Shown here in pieces: positions 34,038 to 43,064 of a DNA stretch of 46,512 nt. Source of the DNA: an uncultured Rhodospirillales bacterium (lineage in GTDB: Bacteria; Pseudomonadota; Alphaproteobacteria; Acetobacterales; Acetobacteraceae); assembly GCA_903845065.1 (NCBI GenBank), contig CAIMWH010000375.1, forward strand, positions 1 to 46,512, read 5' to 3'. The position numbers and the translations under genes were made by a program. A model generated the notes under the pieces. That model was not told the origin of the DNA, made no database searches, and worked only from the letters and a program-made list of their open reading frames with translations. Numbering within the stretch: position 1 is the first letter of the stretch; each line of letters starts with the position of its first letter.

Positions 34038-36083
34038 ATGCGCCCTGCCGCCCACGACATCCTGTTCGAGCCCGTCCGCATCGGCCCCGTCACCGCGCGC
34101 AACCGCTTCTACCAGGTGCCGCACTGCAACGGCATGGGCCGCCATTGGCCCACGCCCATGGCGGCGATGCGGGGCATGAAGGCCGAGGGCGGCTGGGCCG
34201 TCATCTGCACCGAGCAGTGCGACATCCACCCCACCTCCAACGTCACCAAGGAAATCCGCCTGTGGGACGAGCAGGACATCCCCTATCTCGCCCGCATGAC
34301 CGACATGATCCACGCCCACGGCAGCCTCGCCGGCGTGGAACTCGTGCATAGCGGCCACCGCGTCGCCAACCTCGAGTCGCGTGAAATCCCGCTCGCCCCC
34401 TCGGCCCGCCCGGTGCCCGGCTTCCTGCCCTTCACCGCCCGCGCCATGGATAAGCAGGACATCCGCGACTACCGCCGCTGGCACCGCAACGCGGCCCTCC
34501 ACGCGCGCACCGCCGGATTCGATCTCGTCTATGTCTATGCCGGGCATGACCTGTCGTTGCCGATGCACTTCCTCTCCCGGCGCCACAATCAGCGCACCGA
34601 CGAATACGGCGGCAGCCTGGAAAACCGCGTCCGCCTGCTGCGCGAACTCATCGAGGACACCAGGGACGCCGTGGGCGGCACCTGCGCCGTGCCGGTTCGC
34701 ATCGCGGTTGACGAACTCCTCGGCCCCTCCGGCATCTGCGCCGAGGGCGAAGGGCGGGACGTCATCGCCATGCTGGCCGACCTGCCGGATTTGTGGGACG
34801 TCAACGTCAGCGCCTGGGAAAACGACAGCCAGACCGCCCGCTTCGCCGCCGAGGGCTACCAGGAGCAGCACGTCGGCTTCGTGAAATCCCTCACCACCAA
34901 GCCGGTTGTCGGCGTCGGCCGCTACACCTCACCCGACCACATGGCGGCCCTGGTGCGCAGCGGCAAACTCGATTTCATCGGCGCCGCCCGCCCCTCTATC
35001 GCCGACCCCTTCCTGCCCAACAAGATCGCCGAGGGCCGTGCGGAGGACATCCGCGAGTGCATCGGCTGCAATATCTGCGTCTCCGGCGACAAGGTGGGGG
35101 CGCCGATGCGCTGCACCCAGAACCCCACCATGTCCGAGGAGTGGCGCCGCGGCTGGCACCCCGAGAAGATCGCGGCGCGGGACACCGATGACACTGTGCT
35201 CATCGTCGGCGCCGGCCCCGCCGGCCTGGAGGCCGCCCGTGCGCTCGGTCAGCGCGGCTACCAGGTGATGTTGGCCGAAGCCTCGCGGGACCTCGGCGGC
35301 CGCGTCAGCCGCGAGAGCCGCCTGCCCGGCCTAGCCACCTGGGCCCGCGTGCGGGACTGGCGGCTCGGCCAGATCGCCAAGATGCCCAACGTCAGCATCT
35401 ACCGCGAAAGCCGCATGGACGCCGACGCCATCCACACCACCGGCGCCTCGCTCGTCGCCCTCGCCACTGGTGCCACCTGGCGCGCCGACGGCGCCGGCCG
35501 CTGGCATGACACCGCCATCCCCGGCCTCGGCACCCTGCCCGCCTATACGCCCGATGACATCATGGCCGGCACCATCCCCGAAGGCCCGGTCGTCCTGTTC
35601 GATGACGACCACTATTACATGGGCGGCCTGCTCGCCGAGGTTCTCCGCAAAGCCGGCCGCGCCGTTACCCTCATCACCCCGGACAGCCTGGTTTCCGCCT
35701 TCACCCAGTACACCCTCGAACAGGCCCGCATCCAGAAGCGCCTGCTCGAAATGGACGTCACCATCCTGACCTCAACCACCCTCGCCCGGCTCGACGCCAA
35801 CGGCACCACCGTCGCCTGCGCCTTCACCGGCCGCGAACGCCATTTGTCCGCCGCGTCCGTGGTGCTCGTCACCGGCCAGACCACCGATGACACCCTCTAC
35901 AACGCACTGGTGGCGGCAGATGCACCCTCCATCCGCCGCCTCGTCCGCATCGGCGACTGCAATGCGCCCGGCACCATCGCCGCCGCCGTCTACGCCGGGC
36001 ACCGCTTCGCCCGGCGGCTTGATACCGCCCATGCCGATGTCGCCGATTTCAAGCGGGAGAACGTGGAATTGGCAGCGCTTTGA
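34038..36083 (+). CDS. Trimethylamine-dehydrogenase-like iron-sulfur flavoprotein
   Basis: The 681-residue protein starts at ATG 34038 after GGAG at 34026. It follows trimethylamine dehydrogenase throughout: an FMN barrel with RNRFYQVPHC, where Cys30 matches the residue that covalently binds FMN; a catalytic Tyr167/His170/Asp263 set; Trp260; a 4Fe-4S motif at Cys341, 344, 347 and 359; and an ADP-binding domain from LIVGAGPAGLEAARAL. Position 60 is Gln, as I recall for dimethylamine dehydrogenase, rather than the Tyr of the trimethylamine enzyme. It should demethylate or oxidise a secondary or N-methyl amine and pass electrons to an ETF, which is not in this window. Its 3' end overlaps the cupin gene by 35 bp. 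Confidence 0.92.
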   Translation: MRPAAHDILFEPVRIGPVTARNRFYQVPHCNGMGRHWPTPMAAMRGMKAEGGWAVICTEQCDIHPTSNVTKEIRLWDEQDIPYLARMTDMIHAHGSLAGVELVHSGHRVANLESREIPLAPSARPVPGFLPFTARAMDKQDIRDYRRWHRNAALHARTAGFDLVYVYAGHDLSLPMHFLSRRHNQRTDEYGGSLENRVRLLRELIEDTRDAVGGTCAVPVRIAVDELLGPSGICAEGEGRDVIAMLADLPDLWDVNVSAWENDSQTARFAAEGYQEQHVGFVKSLTTKPVVGVGRYTSPDHMAALVRSGKLDFIGAARPSIADPFLPNKIAEGRAEDIRECIGCNICVSGDKVGAPMRCTQNPTMSEEWRRGWHPEKIAARDTDDTVLIVGAGPAGLEAARALGQRGYQVMLAEASRDLGGRVSRESRLPGLATWARVRDWRLGQIAKMPNVSIYRESRMDADAIHTTGASLVALATGATWRADGAGRWHDTAIPGLGTLPAYTPDDIMAGTIPEGPVVLFDDDHYYMGGLLAEVLRKAGRAVTLITPDSLVSAFTQYTLEQARIQKRLLEMDVTILTSTTLARLDANGTTVACAFTGRERHLSAASVVLVTGQTTDDTLYNALVAADAPSIRRLVRIGDCNAPGTIAAAVYAGHRFARRLDTAHADVADFKRENVELAAL

Positions 36084-36546
36084 GCCGCTTCTCCTCGGTC
36101 CAGCCGCTCTCCACCACGGAGTCCAAAGGAACCTCCGCGCCCAAGCCCTCGACGAACGCGACGCCCTCGTCGGGATAAAGGCAAACCTCGTGGCGGAACC
36201 GGTTGCCGAACGCCCACACCACAAGGTCCTCGGTGCCGGTGTTCTCAAAGGTATGCACCTCTGCGTCCTCCGCAGTGTAGCAGAAGCAGTCCCCCGGACC
36301 GACCGGCACCTGCGCGTCGCCATGCAGCAGCATCCCTTTGCCCGCCATCACCACCAGGATCTCTTCCTGGAACACATGCTTGTGCCTGCGTGACGCGCGG
36401 CACCCCGGCCCGACCGTCTGGATGGTCAACCCGATCGCCCGAGACCCCATCGCCCGCCCGATATCCGCCATCCGCGCCCGGATGGTGCCGCCAAACCCAT
36501 AATCGAACGGCGTGACCTCATCGACGCGCACATGTCGCAAAACCAT
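36049..36546 (-). CDS. Cupin-domain protein
   Basis: The protein has the cupin metal-binding pattern HKHVFQEEILVVMAGKG followed by PVGPGDCFCYTAEDAEVHTFEN, a small beta-barrel. I choose ATG 36546 (165 residues), preceded by GGGG; ATG 36558 and 36603 are possible, but 36603 would overlap the divergent GFA gene. The role may be a sugar-phosphate isomerase-like enzyme, a dioxygenase or a sensor. It runs against the flavoprotein gene, sharing 35 bp at their 3' ends. Confidence 0.82.
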   Translation of the reverse strand: MVLRHVRVDEVTPFDYGFGGTIRARMADIGRAMGSRAIGLTIQTVGPGCRASRRHKHVFQEEILVVMAGKGMLLHGDAQVPVGPGDCFCYTAEDAEVHTFENTGTEDLVVWAFGNRFRHEVCLYPDEGVAFVEGLGAEVPLDSVVESGWTEEKRLKALPIPRSPA

Positions 36547-36593
36547 CTCGATCCCCATATCCTGCGAACCCACCACCAGCGGCGGACCCTTCC

Positions 36594-36995
36594 ATGCCCT
36601 CACAACTGACCGGAAAATGCTACTGCGGCGATGTGCACTACACCGTCACCGACGCCTTCAAGTATGCCCTGAACTGCCACTGCTCCAACTGCCGCCGCAC
36701 CACCGGCGCCACGTTCAAGCCGTTCGCCGGCATCGAGCGTGAACACCTCCAGGTGACCCAGGGCGCGGACAAACTCAATATCTTCGGGCGCCCCGACAAC
36801 CACAACGCCCACTGCGCCCGCTGCGGCTCGCTGCTCTACTCGATCGTCCGCAACGGTGCCTACGCCCACGTCACCATGGGCACCCTCGTCGACAGCCCCA
36901 CCATCCGCCCGACGTGCCACATTTTCGTCGGCTCCAAGGCGCCGTGGTTCACCATCACGGACGACCTGCCGCAATACGAAGGCCACACGACCTAG
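36594..36995 (+). CDS. GFA-family (CENP-V/GFA) zinc-binding protein
   Basis: The 133-residue protein has the GFA zinc ligands: CYCG near the start, NCHCSNCRRTTGA, and HCARCGSLLY. Members are related to glutathione-dependent formaldehyde-activating enzyme, though most have no proven activity. Formaldehyde is released when N-methyl amines are oxidised, so a link to the flavoprotein at 34038 is possible (inference). It overlaps the convergent Nudix gene by four bases. Confidence 0.9.
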   Translation: MPSQLTGKCYCGDVHYTVTDAFKYALNCHCSNCRRTTGATFKPFAGIEREHLQVTQGADKLNIFGRPDNHNAHCARCGSLLYSIVRNGAYAHVTMGTLVDSPTIRPTCHIFVGSKAPWFTITDDLPQYEGHTT

Positions 36996-37831
36996 CCAAG
37001 CGCCGCCCGCAACGCCGCCGCGTCCGCCCCCTCGATCAGCCCCTCGCGCAGGAACAGGTCGATCAGCACCACGTTCACATTGAACTTGAACCCGTCCCCA
37101 TCGCGCACCGCCTCCAGCACCCGTTGCACCGGCCACAGCGCGAACCCCTCCACCTCGCCGTCGGCCGGCCGCGGCACGAAGTCCTCCGGGAGTTCGATGT
37201 CGTAGCAATACAGCACGTCCCGCCGCAGACCCTCCGGCCGGTCCATCGCGTAGGCGATGGTCGCCACCTGCCGCCCGGTCCGCGCCAGCGCCGGCGGGAT
37301 CGCCGCCTCCTCACCGGCCTCCTTCACCAGGGTCTCGAATGGGCCCATGCCCGCGGACATGCCGCCCGCCACGATATGATCGAGCTTGCCCGGATCGAGC
37401 GCCTTGTTCGCCGCCCGCCTGGCCACCCACACATGCAGCCCATCCGCACGGCGGACCAGGCCGTTGGCATGGATGCCCTCGGCCCTGATGCCGAACGTCG
37501 GCAGCGCCCCCCGATCGATCGTCGCCAGCGCCGCGCCCCCCGGCACCGCCCGCACATCGAACGCCTCGCCGCGATGCCGCCCGAACCCGGCCGCCGCCGC
37601 CGCGCGCCCAACCTCGGGCAGCCGCGCAGCCTCTGGCAGGCTGACAAACCGTTCCCCCACCACCATCCCCGGCACCCTCGCCAGCCATGCGGCGAAGTCC
37701 GGCCGCACCCACCCAACGTCTACATCGCCCAACCGAAATGCCAGCCGCCCACCCGGGATCACGGCATCGTTACAGGCACGGATGTGTCGCATGAACTGTT
37801 CCATGCCTTGCGGGTAGCGCGGATCAGCCAT
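36992..37831 (-). CDS. Nudix hydrolase with DUF4743 N-terminal domain (Tnr3-like)
   Basis: I start at ATG 37831 (MADPRYPQG), giving 279 residues; ATG 37804 is also possible. The N-terminal 100 residues match the DUF4743 style found ahead of Tnr3-type Nudix domains. The Nudix box is GGMSAGMGPFETLVKEAGEE, with the metal glutamates in KEAGEE. In yeast and plants relatives act on oxidised thiamine pyrophosphate. The role here is likely a housecleaning diphosphatase. It is divergent from the ABC exporter gene. Confidence 0.9.
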   Translation of the reverse strand: MADPRYPQGMEQFMRHIRACNDAVIPGGRLAFRLGDVDVGWVRPDFAAWLARVPGMVVGERFVSLPEAARLPEVGRAAAAAGFGRHRGEAFDVRAVPGGAALATIDRGALPTFGIRAEGIHANGLVRRADGLHVWVARRAANKALDPGKLDHIVAGGMSAGMGPFETLVKEAGEEAAIPPALARTGRQVATIAYAMDRPEGLRRDVLYCYDIELPEDFVPRPADGEVEGFALWPVQRVLEAVRDGDGFKFNVNVVLIDLFLREGLIEGADAAALRAALG

Positions 37832-37884
37832 CCCGCCAATCGCCCGGCTTTCATTGCGGCCTTTCGCGTGCCACATCGGTGCCC

Positions 37885-39732
37885 ATGAGAAGCATGGCCG
37901 CACAACCCGCCGTCCAGTCCGCCGCGCCAGCCGAACCGCGCTCCGGCCTGCAAACCATCATCGACCTGCTGCCCTACCTGTGGCCGAAGGGCGATATGGG
38001 CTCCCACATCCGCGTGGTGATCTCGAGCTTCTTCCTCGTCGCCGCCAAGGGCGCCAATGTGCTGGTGCCGCTCGCCTACGCCGCCGCAGTGGATGCGCTC
38101 ACCCCCGCCAAGCTGCCCGGCCGCACCGCCCTCATCGTTATTCCGGCCGCCATCATCCTCGGCTACGGCCTGCTGCGCATCTCCGCCTCCTTCTTCGGCG
38201 AATTCCGCGATGCCATTTTCGCCGCCGTGCAGCAGCGCGCCGCCCGCACCGTGGCGCTCGAAACCTTCCGCCACCTCCACCGCCTCTCGCTGCGCTTCCA
38301 CCTGGATCGGCAGACCGGCGGCATGTCCCGCGCCATCGAGCGCGGCACCCAGGGCATCCAGAACGTCCTGCGGCTCGCTGTCTTCAACGTGCTGCCCACC
38401 CTGCTCGAAGTGGTGCTGGTCACCGCCATCATCTGGACGGTGTTTGACTGGCGCTTCGCCCTCGTCACCGGCGTCGCCATCGCGCTCTATCTCGGCTTCA
38501 CCGTCAGCTACAGCGGCTACCGCGTCAAAGTGCGCCGCACAATGAACGAGAGCGACAGCGAGGCGCAGACCAAGGCGGTCGACAGCCTGCTCAACTTCGA
38601 GACCGTCAAATACTTCGGCAACGAACGCCTGGAGACCGCCCGCTTCGATGTCGCCCTCGCCCGCTACGAGAAGGCCGCCGTCAAAAGCCAGGTCTCGCTC
38701 AACATGCTCAACCTCGGCCAGGCCGCCATCATCGCCGTCGGCCTCACCGTGGTGATGATCCTCGCCGCGCAGGGCGTGCAGGACGGCTCGATGTCGGTGG
38801 GCAAGTTCGTGCTGGTGAACACCTACCTCATGCAGCTGTACCAGCCGCTCAACATGCTCGGGTTCGTCTACCGCGAAATCAAGCAGGGGCTGGTGGACAT
38901 GGAAAACATGTTCCAGCTCATGGCCCTCAAGCAGGAAGTCGCCGACAGCCCCGCCGCCATCGACCTCGCCAACGTCCAGGGCGATGTGGTGTTTGACCAT
39001 GTGGTGTTCGATTATCGGCCCGATCGTCGCATCCTCAAGAACGTGTCCTTCCGCGTGCCCCCCGGCCGCTCGCTGGCCATCGTCGGCTCCACCGGGGCGG
39101 GCAAATCCACCATCTCCCGCCTGCTGTTCCGCTTCTACGATGTCACTGCCGGCGCCGTGACGATTGACGGGCATGACATCCGCAACGTCACCCAGGACAG
39201 CCTGCGCGCCTGCATCGGGGTGGTGCCGCAGGATACCGTGCTGTTCAACGATACCATCCGCTACAACATCGCCTACGGCCGCCCCGGTTCCACCCAGGAG
39301 GAAATCGAGCAGGCCGCTCGCCTCGCCCAGGTGCATGACTTCGTGCTCCGCCTGCCCGACGGCTATGATACCCGGGTCGGCGAGCGCGGCCTCAAGCTCT
39401 CCGGCGGCGAAAAGCAGCGGGTGGCGATCGCCCGCACCATCCTGAAAAACCCACCCATCCTCATCCTGGATGAAGCCACCTCGGCGCTGGACACTCGCAC
39501 CGAGCAGGAAATCCAGTCCGCGCTGCGCGAGCTCTCCGCCCACCGCACCACGCTCACCATCGCTCACCGGCTCTCCACGGTGGTGGATGCCGATGAAATC
39601 ATCGTGCTCGATGAGGGCATCGTGGCCGAGCGCGGCACCCATGCCGGGCTGCTGGCGCAGGATGGGCTGTATGCCAAGATGTGGGCGATGCAGGCGGAAC
39701 AGACGGATGTGCCGGAAGCGGTTCCCGTATAG
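37885..39732 (+). CDS. ABC transporter, Atm1/HMT1 type (fused membrane and ATPase domains)
   Basis: The 615-residue protein has six helices followed by one ABC domain: Walker A GSTGAGKSTISRLL, signature LSGGEKQRVAIAR, Walker B ILILDEATSALD. The NFETVKYFGNERLE segment between helices is typical of the mitochondrial Atm1/heavy-metal tolerance group, which exports glutathione-bound sulfur or metal complexes. It works as a homodimer in the inner membrane. Starts at GTG 37879, ATG 37885 and ATG 37894 are all possible; none has a strong ribosome site. Confidence 0.92.
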   Translation: MRSMAAQPAVQSAAPAEPRSGLQTIIDLLPYLWPKGDMGSHIRVVISSFFLVAAKGANVLVPLAYAAAVDALTPAKLPGRTALIVIPAAIILGYGLLRISASFFGEFRDAIFAAVQQRAARTVALETFRHLHRLSLRFHLDRQTGGMSRAIERGTQGIQNVLRLAVFNVLPTLLEVVLVTAIIWTVFDWRFALVTGVAIALYLGFTVSYSGYRVKVRRTMNESDSEAQTKAVDSLLNFETVKYFGNERLETARFDVALARYEKAAVKSQVSLNMLNLGQAAIIAVGLTVVMILAAQGVQDGSMSVGKFVLVNTYLMQLYQPLNMLGFVYREIKQGLVDMENMFQLMALKQEVADSPAAIDLANVQGDVVFDHVVFDYRPDRRILKNVSFRVPPGRSLAIVGSTGAGKSTISRLLFRFYDVTAGAVTIDGHDIRNVTQDSLRACIGVVPQDTVLFNDTIRYNIAYGRPGSTQEEIEQAARLAQVHDFVLRLPDGYDTRVGERGLKLSGGEKQRVAIARTILKNPPILILDEATSALDTRTEQEIQSALRELSAHRTTLTIAHRLSTVVDADEIIVLDEGIVAERGTHAGLLAQDGLYAKMWAMQAEQTDVPEAVPV

Positions 39733-39746
39733 ACAAAGCAGCAAGG

Positions 39747-39779
39747 GCTTCTTTTTGAAAAAAGAAGCAAAATTTTTTT
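39747..39779 (+). terminator. Rho-independent terminator after the Atm1-type gene
   Basis: GCTTCTTTT (39747-39755) pairs with AAAAGAAGC (39760-39768), and seven T's follow at 39773-39779. The AT-rich hairpin stands out in this GC-rich sequence. It separates the exporter gene from the small gene at 39804. Confidence 0.8.
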
Positions 39780-39803
39780 ATCCACTTACTTGAGGAGCCA
39801 TCG

Positions 39804-40046
39804 ATGGCCGTCTACCCCGATCCCGCTAATCCGCCGCCGGAACTTGAGAAGGCCGGGCGCATGCTTGAAACCACGCTCCAGACCATGGTCGAGCAGGGCG
39901 TTCCGCCGCAGGCAATCGCCTCGGCGCTTCTCGGCGGCACCTTGCACTTCCTCGCAGCCTCGCTGCCTGAGGAGCAGGTCATCCGCGTGCTCCAGAACGC
40001 CATCGCCGGCGTCAAGGCCGGCCAGCTTCGCAAACCCAAGAGCTAG
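39804..40046 (+). CDS. Small protein of unknown function
   Basis: The 80-residue product starts at ATG 39804 after GAGGAG at 39793-39798. It is a soluble helical protein: [20 protein letters not shown], then a hydrophobic [20 protein letters not shown] helix and a basic tail. I do not recognise the family. The good ribosome site and codon use support a real gene. It is about 30 bp ahead of the MFS gene and may be cotranscribed with it. Confidence 0.7.
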   Translation: MAVYPDPANPPPELEKAGRMLETTLQTMVEQGVPPQAIASALLGGTLHFLAASLPEEQVIRVLQNAIAGVKAGQLRKPKS

Positions 40047-40085
40047 GCACGCCCGCCAAAACCCTCCCGCTAGAGGAGGGAAACA

Positions 40086-41279
40086 ACGCCGAGGATCCGC
40101 CACATCCCCCCGTCCCCCAACGACCGACTGCCCTGGGTCCTCCTCGCCGCCGGCTGCTTCGGCGTGTTTGCCGCCTCGTGCAGCGGCAGCACCCGTGCGC
40201 CCTTCCTCATCGAAATGTCGCGCGACCTCACCGTCAGCGTCCCGGTGGTCGCCAACCTGGTTGCCATCACCTCGATCGCCTGGGGTGTATGTTCGATGCT
40301 GGCCGGCGCCGGGTCTGACCGCTGGGGGCGCCGGCCATTCCTCATCGGCGGTCCCCTTGCGCTGGCCGTCAGCATGACCGGGGTTGCCCTCTCGCCGAGT
40401 TTCCTCGGCGTGATGATCTGGGCAACGCTCGGCGGCGGCTGCTCCGGGCTGTTCACCGGCGTGATCTACTCCGAAGTCTCCGCCCGCGTGCCCGACCACC
40501 AGCGCGGCCGCGCGCTGGGCTGGGTGATGTCCGGCCAGTCCCTCACGCTGGTGCTCGGCGTGCCGCTCGCGGCCTGGGTCGGCTCGGCCGTGGGCTGGCG
40601 CGGGGTGAATATGTGCGTGGCGATCCTGGGCCTCTGCGCCGCCGCGGCCCTGCTGGTCGTCAGCGCCAACCCACCCGACGGCCCGCGCCGCCCAGGCGGC
40701 CCGGCCCACGGCATGCGCGCCGCCCTCACGCTGCCGGTGCTGCGCCTGCTCGGCATGGGCGTCGGCGAGCGCGTCTGCTACGGCCTCACCGGCGTCTACT
40801 TCGCCACCTTCCTGCAGGCCACCTATCACCTCGAACTGGCTTCCGTGGCGCTGCCGCTGGCGATCTTCGCGCTGGGCAATATCCTCGGCACCATTCTCGG
40901 CGGCCAGCTCGCCGACCGGCTTCCCAACCGCCGCCGCACCTTCGCCTGCGGCATGGCCGCCTCCGCCGTCGCGGCCCTCGCCCTGTTCGGCTACACGCCC
41001 GATCTCGCCACCTCCGTCGGCCTCGGCTTCCTCTATGTGCTGTGCAACGCCGTCGCCCGGCCGTCGATGATGGCGGCCCTGTCGGACGTGCCGGCCGCGG
41101 TGCGCGGCACCGTGATGGGCCTCAACGTCACCGGCGCCAGCATCGGCTGGCTCGGCGCCGCCAGCCTCGGCGGCATCATGATGGCCACCCAAGGCTTCGG
41201 CGGCTTCGGCCCGCTCACCGCGGTGTTCGCCATCGCCACCGCCGCCCTCGCAATCGCGGGCAAGCCCAGCGGCAGGTAG
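40086..41279 (+). CDS. MFS transporter; non-standard start codon
   Basis: The frame is open from 40074 and encodes a 12-helix major facilitator protein with the loop motif [16 protein letters not shown] after helix 2 and [15 protein letters not shown] in the second half. The first normal start codon, GTG 40164, would cut away half of helix 1 ([14 protein letters not shown]). A strong AGGAGG at 40074-40079 is followed at ideal distance by ACG 40086. I set the start there (397 residues, a normal length); it could be an ACG start or a mutated ATG. The substrate is unknown. It may use the promoter of the small gene upstream. Confidence 0.8.
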   Translation, partial: TPRIRHIPPSPNDRLPWVLLAAGCFGVFAASCSGSTRAPFLIEMSRDLTVSVPVVANLVAITSIAWGVCSMLAGAGSDRWGRRPFLIGGPLALAVSMTGVALSPSFLGVMIWATLGGGCSGLFTGVIYSEVSARVPDHQRGRALGWVMSGQSLTLVLGVPLAAWVGSAVGWRGVNMCVAILGLCAAAALLVVSANPPDGPRRPGGPAHGMRAALTLPVLRLLGMGVGERVCYGLTGVYFATFLQATYHLELASVALPLAIFALGNILGTILGGQLADRLPNRRRTFACGMAASAVAALALFGYTPDLATSVGLGFLYVLCNAVARPSMMAALSDVPAAVRGTVMGLNVTGASIGWLGAASLGGIMMATQGFGGFGPLTAVFAIATAALAIAGKPSGR

Positions 41280-41343
41280 TTTCGGTTTACGCCGCCCCCT
41301 GCAAGCCGCCATGATGGCCACGGCAACCTCGGGGAAAATCGGC

Positions 41344-42105
41344 ATGGAAGGCACCAAGGCGATCGCGGCGCTGGCGGCGGAAATCGACAACGCATCCCGC
41401 ATTGCCCTCTTCACCGGCGCGGGCATCTCCACCGAATCCGGCATCCCCGATTTCCGCAGCCCCGGTGGCTTCTGGAGCCGGATGAAGCCGATCCAGTACA
41501 ATGAATTCGTCCGCTCGGAGGAAATGCGCCGCGAGGCCTGGCGGCGCAAATTCGCCACCGACGAAACCATGCGCGCCGCCCAGCCCAACCGCGGCCACCA
41601 CGCCTGCGCCGCCTTGCTGCGCGCCGGCAAATCCACCGCCATCATTACCCAGAACATCGACGGCCTGCACCAGGCCTCGGGCGTGCCGGACGCGCAGATC
41701 ATCGAGGTCCACGGCAACGGCACCTACGCCCACTGCCTCGCCTGCCGCACCCGCTACGAGCTTGACGCCATCCGCGCCACATTCGAACACGATGGCACCA
41801 CGCCGCGCTGCCGCTGGTGCGACGGGCTGGTCAAAACCGCGACGATTTCGTTTGGCCAGGCCATGCCGGTGGAAGCCATGCGCCGCGCCGAGGCCGAAGC
41901 CCTGGCGGCGGACTGCTTCATCGTGCTTGGCAGTTCCCTGGTGGTCTACCCGGCGGCAGCCCTGCCGCTCCTGGCGCAACGCAACGGCGCCCGCCTCGTC
42001 ATCGTCAACCGCGAGCCCACCGAGATGGACGCCGAGGCCGACCTGGTGATCCACGGCGCGATCGGCGATACCTTCGCTGCCGCCGTCAGCCAGCTTATGC
42101 CATGA
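41344..42105 (+). CDS. Sir2-family NAD-dependent protein deacylase
   Basis: The 253-residue protein starts at ATG 41344, eight bases after GGGGA; ATG 41311 is in frame but lacks a ribosome site. Sirtuin motifs are clear: [17 protein letters not shown] (NAD-binding), [12 protein letters not shown], the catalytic histidine in EVHGN, two CxxC zinc pairs (CLAC, CRWC), and [10 protein letters not shown]. It removes acyl groups from lysines using NAD. Its 3' end overlaps the convergent small membrane-protein gene by 11 bp. Confidence 0.93.
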   Translation: MEGTKAIAALAAEIDNASRIALFTGAGISTESGIPDFRSPGGFWSRMKPIQYNEFVRSEEMRREAWRRKFATDETMRAAQPNRGHHACAALLRAGKSTAIITQNIDGLHQASGVPDAQIIEVHGNGTYAHCLACRTRYELDAIRATFEHDGTTPRCRWCDGLVKTATISFGQAMPVEAMRRAEAEALAADCFIVLGSSLVVYPAAALPLLAQRNGARLVIVNREPTEMDAEADLVIHGAIGDTFAAAVSQLMP

Positions 42106-42274
42106 ACCGCCACAGCAGCGTGCCGGTCAGCGCCGTCGCCACCAGGCCGAACACGATCCCCAGCGCCACCTGCGCGCCGTAGCGCTCAACCCAGGTGGAA
42201 AACGCCAGGCGATTCGACTGACGCATCGTCTGCATCATCGCAAGCTGCGCCATGGTCACTTTGTGATCGCTCAT
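42095..42274 (-). CDS. Small single-TM protein of unknown function
   Basis: The 59-residue product starts at ATG 42274, six bases after a GGAGGCG site. A polar, Met-rich N-terminus (MSDHKVTMAQLAMMQTMRQS) is followed by one membrane helix near the C-terminus (VALGIVFGLVATALTGTLLW). I know no family. It is divergent from the carboxymuconolactone-decarboxylase-like gene, and the 42320-42440 gap may serve both. Confidence 0.6.
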   Translation of the reverse strand: MSDHKVTMAQLAMMQTMRQSNRLAFSTWVERYGAQVALGIVFGLVATALTGTLLWRFMA

Positions 42275-42368
42275 AATACGCGCCTCCGACGAACTTCCGC
42301 CACTCACATGACATCGCATTCCGGCCGGCCCAGGGCAATATAGTAACGTCTTATTAACGGGTTAGGAA

Positions 42369-42384
42369 ATGTCAAGAAATATCG
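42369..42384. promoter_or_regulatory. Half-copy of the PadR operator upstream of the CMD-like gene
   Basis: ATGTCAAGAAATATCG matches the spacer plus right arm of the PadR palindrome (43673-43688) at 15 of 16 positions. It lies 57 bp ahead of the CMD-like gene start, overlapping a possible -10 region. The left arm is not conserved. Confidence 0.45.
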
Positions 42385-42440
42385 GCTTGCGCCCATACAA
42401 ACGGACAGCCTCAATGTGCGCATAACCCGAGGAACCGCCT

Positions 42441-43016
42441 ATGAACGACCAAGTGCAGCAACGCCTCATTCCGTTGGCCATCGAGGAAATGTCCCCCGAA
42501 CAGCGCCAGGTTGCCGAGGCCATCATGGCCGGCCCGCGCAAAGGCCTGCGCGGCCCCTTCAACGCCTGGCTGCGCAGCCCGGACCTCGCCGACCGCTACC
42601 AGAAGGTTGGCGAATATCTCCGCTTCAACTCGTCGCTTGATGCCCGGCTGAACGAGATGGCCATCCTGATGACGGCGGCACACTGGCAGAGCCCCTTCGA
42701 GTGGTTCGCCCATGCGCCGCTGGCCATCAAGGCGGGCCTCGCCCCAGAAACCGCCGCCGCCATCGCCGCCGGGCAGAAGCCGGCCACCATGCGCGACGAC
42801 GAAGCCGTGGTCTGGGCGTTCTGCCACCAGTTGCGCGAAAACCGCGACGTGGATGACGCCACCTACGCCGCCGCCGTAGCTCTGTGGGGCGAACGTGGCG
42901 TGATCGACCTCATCGCGGTCAACGGCTACTACGATGCCGTCTCGATGACCCTGAATGTTGCCCGCGTGCGCCCACCCGAAGGCGCCGAAGTACCGATCAC
43001 CGCCCCCAAGGTCTGA
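42441..43016 (+). CDS. Carboxymuconolactone-decarboxylase-family (CMD/AhpD-like) protein
   Basis: The 191-residue protein starts at ATG 42441 after GAGGA. It is all-helical with the CMD-fold segments RLNEMAILMTAAHWQSPFEW and a following AHAPLAIKAGL, and lacks the CxxC of AhpD peroxidase partners, so it is closer to decarboxylase-like members. It may act on a lactone or be a stress-related protein. It is convergent with the PadR gene, separated by a perfect 12-bp hairpin. A PadR-like half-site upstream suggests control by that regulator. Confidence 0.86.
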   Translation: MNDQVQQRLIPLAIEEMSPEQRQVAEAIMAGPRKGLRGPFNAWLRSPDLADRYQKVGEYLRFNSSLDARLNEMAILMTAAHWQSPFEWFAHAPLAIKAGLAPETAAAIAAGQKPATMRDDEAVVWAFCHQLRENRDVDDATYAAAVALWGERGVIDLIAVNGYYDAVSMTLNVARVRPPEGAEVPITAPKV

Positions 43017-43022
43017 ACCACC

Positions 43023-43054
43023 GTCGCCCCTCCCGGACCTGCGGGAGGGGCGAC
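43023..43054. terminator. Perfect 12-bp hairpin between convergent genes
   Basis: GTCGCCCCTCCC (43023-43034) and GGGAGGGGCGAC (43043-43054) form a perfect stem with an 8-base loop. There is no T-run. It lies between the CMD-like and PadR stops and can end transcripts from both sides. Confidence 0.65.
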
Positions 43055-43064
43055 GCGTTGCGCG

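Noticed and set aside
31543-34179. An 878-residue plus-strand open frame over metW, metX and the LLM gene
   Set aside because: It runs antisense through three recognised genes, is rich in His/Arg/Pro and has no domain; a GC-bias artefact.
37759-39744. A 661-residue minus-strand open frame opposite the Atm1-type exporter
   Set aside because: It is an antisense shadow of a gene with full ABC motifs, composed of Asp/Gly/His-rich sequence without a fold.
39786-41723. A 645-residue minus-strand open frame opposite the MFS and sirtuin genes
   Set aside because: It crosses several real genes in antisense and has no recognisable domain.
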